NCBI GenBank assembly: GCA_002713705.1
Contig: PAUJ01000009.1
Location: 66,939 to 88,592 of the forward strand
Origin: Flavobacteriaceae bacterium
GTDB taxonomy: Bacteria; Bacteroidota; Bacteroidia; Flavobacteriales; Flavobacteriaceae
Reading direction: 5' to 3'
Length of the DNA stretch: 21,654 nucleotides
The position numbers and the translations under genes are program-made. This document shows positions 17,050-21,654 of the stretch, in pieces (position 1 is the first letter of the stretch; the number at the start of each line of letters is the position of its first letter). Below the pieces are notes generated by a model that ran no database searches, was not told the origin of the DNA, and worked only from the letters and a program-made list of their open reading frames with translations.

Positions 17050-18561
17050 ATGCCGATACCAATAGTAAATTCTATAGCCACTTGGTTTTTAAAAAAAAGA
17101 ATACATCAAATAGATTTATTCTTAAAATACCCTATTGATGTTCAGGAAGAACTTTTAAAAGGGTTAATTAACAAGGCTAAGCATACTGAAATTGGCAATC
17201 AATACGACTTTAATAGTATTAAAACCTATACCGATTTTGCTGAAAGAATTCCAATAACTACCTATGAAGATAATGAATCTAATTATGAAAGGGCACGAAA
17301 AGGGGAAAGCAATATTTTTTGGCCAACACCTATAAAGTGGTTTGCAAAATCTAGTGGAACCACCAATGCTAAAAGTAAATTTTTACCGGTAAGCAATGAA
17401 TCCTTAGAAGATTGCCATTATGCAGCAAGCAAAGATTTGTTATGCTTATATTTAAACAACAATCCAGATTCCGAGTTATTTCTTGGAAAAAGTTTACGCT
17501 TAGGTGGAAGCAAGGAATTATATAAAGAAAATGGAACTGTATTTGGTGACCTTTCTGCCATATTAATTGATAACATGCCTTTTTGGGCTGAATTTAGTAG
17601 CACACCAAGTAATGAGGTTTCTTTAATGCCTGACTGGGAAACTAAAATGCAAGCCATTGTTGATGAAACTATAAATGAGAATGTGACCAGCCTTTTAGGA
17701 GTTCCATCCTGGGTATTAGTTTTATTAAACCAAGTGTTAGAAACCACTGGAAGAAATAATTTATTTGAAATATGGCCCAATTTAGAAGTATATTTCCACG
17801 GAGGTGTTAGCTTTGACCCCTACCTAGAGCAATATAAAAAATTACTACCAAAGAATAACTTTTTATATTATGAAACCTATAATGCCTCTGAAGGTTTTTT
17901 TGCAATTCAAGATAGAAATAAACGTAAAGAATTGTTATTAATGCTGGATTACGGCATTTTTTATGAATTCATCCCAATGGATACTTATGATAGTCCTAAA
18001 GAAATTGTTATACCCTTAAGCGACGTTAAATTAGGAAAAAACTATGCCATAGTAATAACGACAAATGCAGGTTTATGGCGTTATAAAATTGGAGACACCA
18101 TAAGGTTCACCTCTATCAATCCTTACCGAATAAAAGTAACTGGACGTACTAAACATCATATTAATGTTTTTGGAGAAGAATTAATCATTGAAAATGCAGA
18201 AGCGGCATTGCGAAAAGCAGCTAAATTAACTCATTCTGAAATTGTTGATTATACTGCAGGACCTATTTTTATGGAAGGAAAAGAAAAGGGTGCTCATGAA
18301 TGGATTATTGAATTTAAAAAACAACCAGACGATAGCGCTACTTTTAATAAATTATTAGATGCTTTTTTACAAGAATCAAATAGTGATTATGAGGCTAAAC
18401 GATATAATAATACAACCCTAAAACCTCCAAAAATACATTCTGCTAGAAAAGATCTATTTAAAGATTGGTTGAAACAAAACGATAAATTAGGTGGACAACA
18501 TAAAATACCTAGATTATCTAATTCTCGAGAATTTTTAGAAAAATTACTGAAAATTAATTAA
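17050..18561 (+). CDS. GH3 family adenylate-forming (acyl/amino acid conjugase-like) protein
   Basis: The 503-residue protein belongs to the GH3 auxin-responsive promoter family, part of the ANL (acyl-CoA/acyl-adenylate) superfamily. ATP-binding motifs are visible in order: FAKSSGTTNAKSKFLPVS (98-115), YETYNASEGFFA (about 274-285), LWRYKIGDTIRF (about 342-353) and VTGRTKHHINVFGEELI (about 363-379). Plant GH3 enzymes join amino acids to hormone carboxylates through an acyl-adenylate. The substrate of bacterial homologues, which are common in Flavobacteriia, is not known. The start ATG gives MPIPIVNSIATWFLKKRIHQ, which agrees with family N-termini. It is divergent from DUF2797 and convergent with clpX; the nearest good terminator is about 145 bp beyond its stop. 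Confidence 0.93.
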   Translation: MPIPIVNSIATWFLKKRIHQIDLFLKYPIDVQEELLKGLINKAKHTEIGNQYDFNSIKTYTDFAERIPITTYEDNESNYERARKGESNIFWPTPIKWFAKSSGTTNAKSKFLPVSNESLEDCHYAASKDLLCLYLNNNPDSELFLGKSLRLGGSKELYKENGTVFGDLSAILIDNMPFWAEFSSTPSNEVSLMPDWETKMQAIVDETINENVTSLLGVPSWVLVLLNQVLETTGRNNLFEIWPNLEVYFHGGVSFDPYLEQYKKLLPKNNFLYYETYNASEGFFAIQDRNKRKELLLMLDYGIFYEFIPMDTYDSPKEIVIPLSDVKLGKNYAIVITTNAGLWRYKIGDTIRFTSINPYRIKVTGRTKHHINVFGEELIIENAEAALRKAAKLTHSEIVDYTAGPIFMEGKEKGAHEWIIEFKKQPDDSATFNKLLDAFLQESNSDYEAKRYNNTTLKPPKIHSARKDLFKDWLKQNDKLGGQHKIPRLSNSREFLEKLLKIN

Positions 18562-18706
18562 CTATTCAAAACTTTACTATTTATTTGATTGCTTTCGAAT
18601 TATCTTTGGCGACAAAAAAACTAAAGCCTTTATTGAAGGTTATACCTGAATAAGAAATAAACTTAATATAGGAATCTCACCACTTTTTGTAATTTAACTA
18701 ATGTTT
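18562..18706. other. Non-coding spacer with a promoter-like box (possible small RNA)
   Basis: No ORF with a start was found here on either strand. A perfect -7 type box TATCTTTG lies at 18601-18608 (+), with TTG triplets at 18585-18587 and 18589-18591 that are too close for the usual spacing. A short hairpin (AGCCTT/AAGGTT, about 18625-18641) without a U tract follows. The spacer ends at the strong terminator 18707-18744. It could be just the 3' UTR of the GH3-like gene or a short RNA gene of roughly 130 nt. Confidence 0.25.
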
Positions 18707-18744
18707 AAAAGCCTGTAAAGCGTAAAACTTTAGAGGCTTTTTTT
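18707..18744. terminator. Strong bidirectional intrinsic terminator (GH3-like gene / clpX)
   Basis: AAAAGCCT (18707-18714) pairs with AGGCTTTT (18734-18741). After a G-G mismatch TAAAG (18716-18720) pairs with CTTTA (18728-18732) around a 7-nt loop. A T run follows on the plus strand (to 18744), and an A run on the left serves the minus strand. It lies 21 bp past the clpX stop. Confidence 0.85.
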
Positions 18745-18764
18745 GTGTATTTAATGAAATAAAT

Positions 18765-19997
18765 TTAAGAAACTGCTTTTAATTTCTTGATGGTTGATTT
18801 ATTAAGTTTCTGTTCTACATATTCTTTAGAAACTTCTAAAACTTTATCATTACCATCAGGCATTTCATACATGGCATCTGTTAAAATAGCTTCACATAAC
18901 GATCGTAAACCCCTGGCTCCTAGTTTATATTCAACCGCTTTTTTTACGATAAAATTTAAAGCCTTTTCTTGAATGGTAAACTTAATATCATCCATCGCAA
19001 AAAGTTTTTCATATTGTTTGATAATTGCATTTTTAGGTTGCGTTAATATCGCTCTTAAAGTTGCCTCACCTAAAGGGTTCATGTAAGTTAATACTGGTAG
19101 ACGACCAATAATTTCAGGAATCAATCCAAAATCTTTTAAATCTTTTGGTATAATGTATTTTAATAAATTATCACGATCAACCGAATCTTCTTGCATAGAA
19201 GCACTAAAACCGACTGCTTGTAAATTTAAACGTTTAGATATTTTTCGATCTATACCATTAAAAGCACCACCAGCAATAAACAAGATATTTTCTGTATTTA
19301 CTTCTATAAATTTTTGATCTGGGTGTTTGCGACCTCCCTTTGGAGGAACATTGACTACAGTCCCTTCTAGCAATTTAAGTAGGGCTTGTTGTACTCCTTC
19401 GCCACTAACGTCACGCGTGATAGAAGGATTATCTCCTTTACGTGCAATTTTATCTATTTCATCAATAAATACAATTCCATGTTGTGCTTTATCTACATTA
19501 TAATCTGCAGCTTGTAGTAAACGAGTTAAAATACTTTCCACATCTTCTCCAACATATCCCGCTTCGGTTAATACGGTTGCATCTACAATGGCTAATGGTA
19601 CATTTAACATTCTTGCAATTGTTTTTGCCATTAATGTTTTTCCTGTTCCTGTATCGCCTACAATAATGATATTACTTTTTTCTATCTCTACATCATCATC
19701 TGTATTTTTTTGTAACAATCTCTTGTAGTGATTATATACAGCAACTGACATTATTTTTTTGGAATAATCTTGTCCAATAATGTATTCATCCAAAAATTCT
19801 TTAATCATTCTTGGTTTTTTTAGCATCAGTTCCTCCGACAAATCACTGATTGAGGAATGTGTAGTCTCTTCTGCAAAAATCCCATGAGCTTGTTCTATAC
19901 AGCGATCACATATGTGTGCATCTATACCTGCAATTAATAATTTGGTATCTGGCTTTTTACGACCGCAAAACGAACATTCTAATTCTTCTTTTGACAT
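18765..19997 (-). CDS. clpX: ATP-dependent protease ATPase subunit ClpX
   Basis: Full-length ClpX of 410 residues. An N-terminal C4 zinc-binding domain (Cys8, Cys11, Cys30, Cys33) binds adaptors and substrates. The AAA+ module follows, with Walker A GDTGTGKT (114-121), the pore loop GYVGED, Walker B GIVFIDEIDKIARKG (174-188), an Arg-rich sensor region (IGRLPVLTYMNPL) and sensor 2 ARGLRSL. The ClpP-docking loop appears as AVGFSAS, a VGF version of the IGF motif. It unfolds tagged proteins and feeds them to ClpP. The gene is 54 bp downstream of clpP on the same strand, and the order tig-clpP-clpX is the conserved bacterial one, so cotranscription with clpP is likely. An AAGAGGA tract just upstream of the ATG is an unusually SD-like sequence for this group, but it is very close to the start codon. 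Confidence 0.98.
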   Translation of the reverse strand: MSKEELECSFCGRKKPDTKLLIAGIDAHICDRCIEQAHGIFAEETTHSSISDLSEELMLKKPRMIKEFLDEYIIGQDYSKKIMSVAVYNHYKRLLQKNTDDDVEIEKSNIIIVGDTGTGKTLMAKTIARMLNVPLAIVDATVLTEAGYVGEDVESILTRLLQAADYNVDKAQHGIVFIDEIDKIARKGDNPSITRDVSGEGVQQALLKLLEGTVVNVPPKGGRKHPDQKFIEVNTENILFIAGGAFNGIDRKISKRLNLQAVGFSASMQEDSVDRDNLLKYIIPKDLKDFGLIPEIIGRLPVLTYMNPLGEATLRAILTQPKNAIIKQYEKLFAMDDIKFTIQEKALNFIVKKAVEYKLGARGLRSLCEAILTDAMYEMPDGNDKVLEVSKEYVEQKLNKSTIKKLKAVS

Positions 19998-20051
19998 AAT
20001 CCTCTTCTTTTAATCCCTTTGTTATTTATGATCTTTAGTATAATTAAAATA

Positions 20052-20723
20052 TTACCGAGTTAAAATCTCATCAATCATTCCATATGCTAATGCTTTGTCT
20101 GCTTTCATCCAATAATCACGATCACTGTCTTCATAGACTTTATCATATTTTTGTCCAGAATGTTTGGCTATAATATCATATAATTCTTTTTTTAATGCAA
20201 GTATTTCTCTTGTTGTAATTTCTATATCACTTGCTTGTCCTTGTGCACCACCTAAGGGCTGATGTATCATTACCCTAGAATGTGTTAATCCACTTCTTTT
20301 TCCAGGCGCACCAGCACACAATAAAACAGCTCCCATTGAAGCAGCCATCCCTGTACATATGGTAGCTACGTCAGGTTTTATAAATTGCATCGTGTCATAA
20401 ATTCCAAGACCTGCATACACCCCTCCACCTGGAGAGTTGATATATATTTGAATGTCTTTTGAAGCGTCGGTACTTTCTAAAAATAAAAGTTGCGCTTGAA
20501 CAATATTTGCTATTTGATCATTGATACCGGTTCCTAAAAATATAATACGATCCATCATTAAACGTGAGAACACATCCATTGCTACTGCATTCATTTGTCG
20601 TTCTTCAATAATATTTGGAGTGAAACCCATAGGATTCATACTGCTTGTTATTTGATCGTAGTATAAGCTATTGATTCCTTGGTCTTTAATTGCGAATTTT
20701 TTAAACTCTTTCCCGTAGTTCAT
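20052..20723 (-). CDS. clpP: ATP-dependent Clp protease proteolytic subunit ClpP
   Basis: The 223-residue serine protease forms the tetradecameric ClpP barrel. The catalytic triad is present: Ser129 in GMAASMGA, His154 in RVMIHQPLGG and Asp203 in DSDRDYWM. The oligomerisation and substrate-channel blocks INSPGGGVYAGLGIYDTM and EERQMNAVAMDVFSRLM are typical. The N-terminus MNYGKEFKKFAIKDQGINSL, ahead of the processed region, agrees with other flavobacterial ClpP sequences, so the ATG at 20721-20723 is taken as the start. It works with ClpX, encoded 54 bp downstream. A terminator-like hairpin ends about 27 nt before the start codon, leaving almost no room for a separate promoter. Either a promoter overlaps the hairpin, or the hairpin attenuates transcription from upstream. 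Confidence 0.98.
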   Translation of the reverse strand: MNYGKEFKKFAIKDQGINSLYYDQITSSMNPMGFTPNIIEERQMNAVAMDVFSRLMMDRIIFLGTGINDQIANIVQAQLLFLESTDASKDIQIYINSPGGGVYAGLGIYDTMQFIKPDVATICTGMAASMGAVLLCAGAPGKRSGLTHSRVMIHQPLGGAQGQASDIEITTREILALKKELYDIIAKHSGQKYDKVYEDSDRDYWMKADKALAYGMIDEILTR

Positions 20724-20743
20724 AAATTTGATTATTGTTTATT

Positions 20744-20777
20744 AAAAAAAAGCGTTGAATTAATATAATTCAACGCT
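20744..20777 (-). terminator. Intrinsic terminator hairpin just upstream of clpP
   Basis: AGCGTTGAATT (20751-20761) and AATTCAACGCT (20767-20777) form a perfect 11-bp stem with a 5-nt loop, followed on the minus strand by a run of eight T. It fits as the terminator of a transcript covering the remnant ORF at 20804-20902, but it lies in the 5' leader position of clpP. Confidence 0.8.
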
Positions 20778-20803
20778 ATAAATATAATGATTTTTAGACT
20801 TTT

Positions 20804-20902
20804 TTAAGTAAGACACATACAATCTTCTGATATTGTTCCTTCAACACCATTTGGATTGACACAAGGGTCACCAATATTGGCTTCTATTTCTGGACAAAGT
20901 GA
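20804..20902 (-). pseudogene. Orphan 3' coding remnant with a cysteine-patterned tail
   Basis: Between an in-frame TAA at 20903-20905 and the stop at 20804-20806 there are 32 codons reading SLCPEIEANIGDPCVNPNGV then EGTISEDCMCLT. The pattern C-P-x5-NIGDPC-x(n)-C-x-C matches a short cysteine module seen near the C-termini of flavobacterial lipoproteins and surface proteins (of the type N-x-G-D-P-C-D-D-G...D-C-x-C). No ATG, GTG or TTG precedes it in frame, and the upstream bases have stops in all frames. It therefore looks like the surviving 3' end of a decayed gene, or less likely a tiny peptide with a non-standard start. A terminator follows its stop by 27 bp. Confidence 0.5.
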
Positions 20903-20976
20903 TTAAAAAACTATTTGTATTAACCAATTAAAATTTAACGTTATTTATTATACAACAACTTTATTTTTGTTTACCC

Positions 20977-21012
20977 TAAAAAAAAAGGTATTGAATTGCA
21001 GTTCAACACCTT
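20977..21012 (-). terminator. Intrinsic terminator after tig
   Basis: AAGGT (20985-20989) pairs with ACCTT (21008-21012). After one mismatch TTGAA (20991-20995) pairs with TTCAA (21002-21006) around a 6-nt loop. On the minus strand the hairpin runs into a T tract (complement of the A run at 20977-20986). It lies 23 bp past the tig stop. Confidence 0.85.
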
Positions 21013-21035
21013 AATACGCTTCGTATTGTACTAAA

Positions 21036-21654
21036 TTAACTGTAAGCTTCTTTTATGAATTTATCATACGTTATTTTTTTAGCTTTTAATTTTGTCGTTT
21101 CCTTGAAAAATTTCAATAGTTTCTGACTGTTTAATTGTTCTGACAATTTCTTTACTTCTTCTTGGTTTGACATGATACGAGCAGCAATTGAGTCCAACTC
21201 CTCATCGGAGGGGTTCATTTGTCCATATTGAGCCATTTGCATTTTTATCATATTTTTTGAATAATCTTTTAATTCATCAAAAGAAACTTGTATATCATTA
21301 TCTTTTCTGATTTTTCCTTCGATTAATTGAAAACGCAATCCTTTTTCACTCTTCTCGTATTCAGCTTTTGCTTCTTCCTCAGTCATCGGTTTTTCTCCTG
21401 AAAACTGGATCCATTTAGTTAAAAATTCTCCAGGCAAATCAAATTTTGTGTTCGAAATTAAAAACTCTACAACTTCATCCATCAATTTCTGATCGCTTTG
21501 CTGAACAAATTGCTTCTCAGCATCTTCCTTTATTTTAGCTTTTAACTCATCTTCTGATTTAACAACATCTTTACCAAAAATTTTATCAAAAAATTCTTGA
21601 TTTAGAACCGCCATTTCACGAAGATTAACTTCTTTTAGTTCAAAATTAACTTCA
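21036..21654 (-). CDS. tig: Trigger factor (ribosome-associated chaperone), C-terminal part
   Basis: The frame is open to the window edge (KEVNLREMAVLNQEFFDKIF continues upstream of the Met at 21614), so the gene is cut and that Met is internal. The visible ~205 residues are the helical C-terminal 'arms' domain: LNQEFFDKIFG, DELKAKIKEDAEKQF, ISNTKFDLPGEFLTKWI, a lysine/glutamate-rich helix region and KAKKITYDKFIKEAYS at the end. Trigger factor binds ribosomal protein uL23 and shields nascent chains; the ribosome-binding and PPIase domains are outside the window. Position upstream of clpP-clpX on the same strand supports the call. It has its own terminator, so it is probably not cotranscribed with clpP. 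Confidence 0.93.
   Translation of the reverse strand, partial: EVNFELKEVNLREMAVLNQEFFDKIFGKDVVKSEDELKAKIKEDAEKQFVQQSDQKLMDEVVEFLISNTKFDLPGEFLTKWIQFSGEKPMTEEEAKAEYEKSEKGLRFQLIEGKIRKDNDIQVSFDELKDYSKNMIKMQMAQYGQMNPSDEELDSIAARIMSNQEEVKKLSEQLNSQKLLKFFKETTKLKAKKITYDKFIKEAYS

Noticed and set aside
17418..17780. Minus-strand ORF of 120 codons inside the GH3-like gene
   Set aside because: Antisense shadow of a conserved coding region.
1..21654. CRISPR arrays, insertion sequences, tRNA or rRNA genes, prophage genes
   Set aside because: No regularly spaced direct repeats, transposase or integrase motifs, cloverleaf-like sequences or phage structural genes were seen on either strand.

Overview
The window is a 21.6 kb stretch of an AT-rich chromosome from the Bacteroidota, most likely the family Flavobacteriaceae. 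Evidence for this is the family profile of the genes (HPPK fused to a deoxynucleoside kinase, a membrane-anchored MutS beside classical mutS, a GH3-like protein, DUF2797, an AsmA-like giant, M28/PDZ and PD40 lipoproteins), TAnnTTTG-type promoter elements, near absence of Shine-Dalgarno sequences, and short A/T-rich spacers. Nothing marks a mobile element, prophage, CRISPR array or tRNA/rRNA gene; it reads as ordinary core chromosome.

Layout. 1-2.4 kb (+): the 3' end of an outer-membrane barrel protein (LpxR-like), a bile acid:sodium symporter family carrier and a PlsC-like acyltransferase, ended by a hairpin that also serves the convergent gene. 2.5-4.9 kb: a divergent pair of lipoproteins, an M28 metallopeptidase with a C-terminal PDZ domain (-) and a TolB-like PD40 propeller (+), separated by 88 bp holding one good flavobacterial promoter. 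5.0-9.6 kb (+): a GT-C type mannosyltransferase-like membrane protein and a ~1050-residue AsmA-family protein. 9.6-14.1 kb (-): a membrane-anchored MutS-family ATPase downstream of canonical mutS. 14.3-14.8 kb (+): a TrmH/SpoU rRNA/tRNA methyltransferase. 14.8-16.9 kb (-): folK-deoxynucleoside kinase fusion and DUF2797. 17.0-18.6 kb (+): GH3-like adenylate-forming protein. 18.8-21.65 kb (-): clpX, clpP and the 3' part of tig, the widely conserved trigger factor/ClpXP proteostasis cluster.

The gene groups are envelope biogenesis (LpxR-like, PlsC-like, mannosyltransferase, AsmA, two lipoproteins), DNA repair and nucleotide/folate metabolism (mutS, membrane MutS, FolK-dNK), RNA modification (TrmH family) and protein quality control (tig-clpP-clpX).

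The most unusual signal is at translation starts. Two genes (the AsmA-like gene and the folK fusion) clearly extend upstream of any ATG, GTG or TTG, and the only sensible start in each is an ATT followed directly by AAA. Also notable are an orphan cysteine-patterned 32-codon coding remnant lying between two look-alike terminators in the tig-clpP gap, one of which sits about 27 nt before the clpP start codon, and two genes whose promoter -7 element lies only 4 nt before the ATG, suggesting leaderless mRNAs. I did not find a convincing wholly new multi-gene system.
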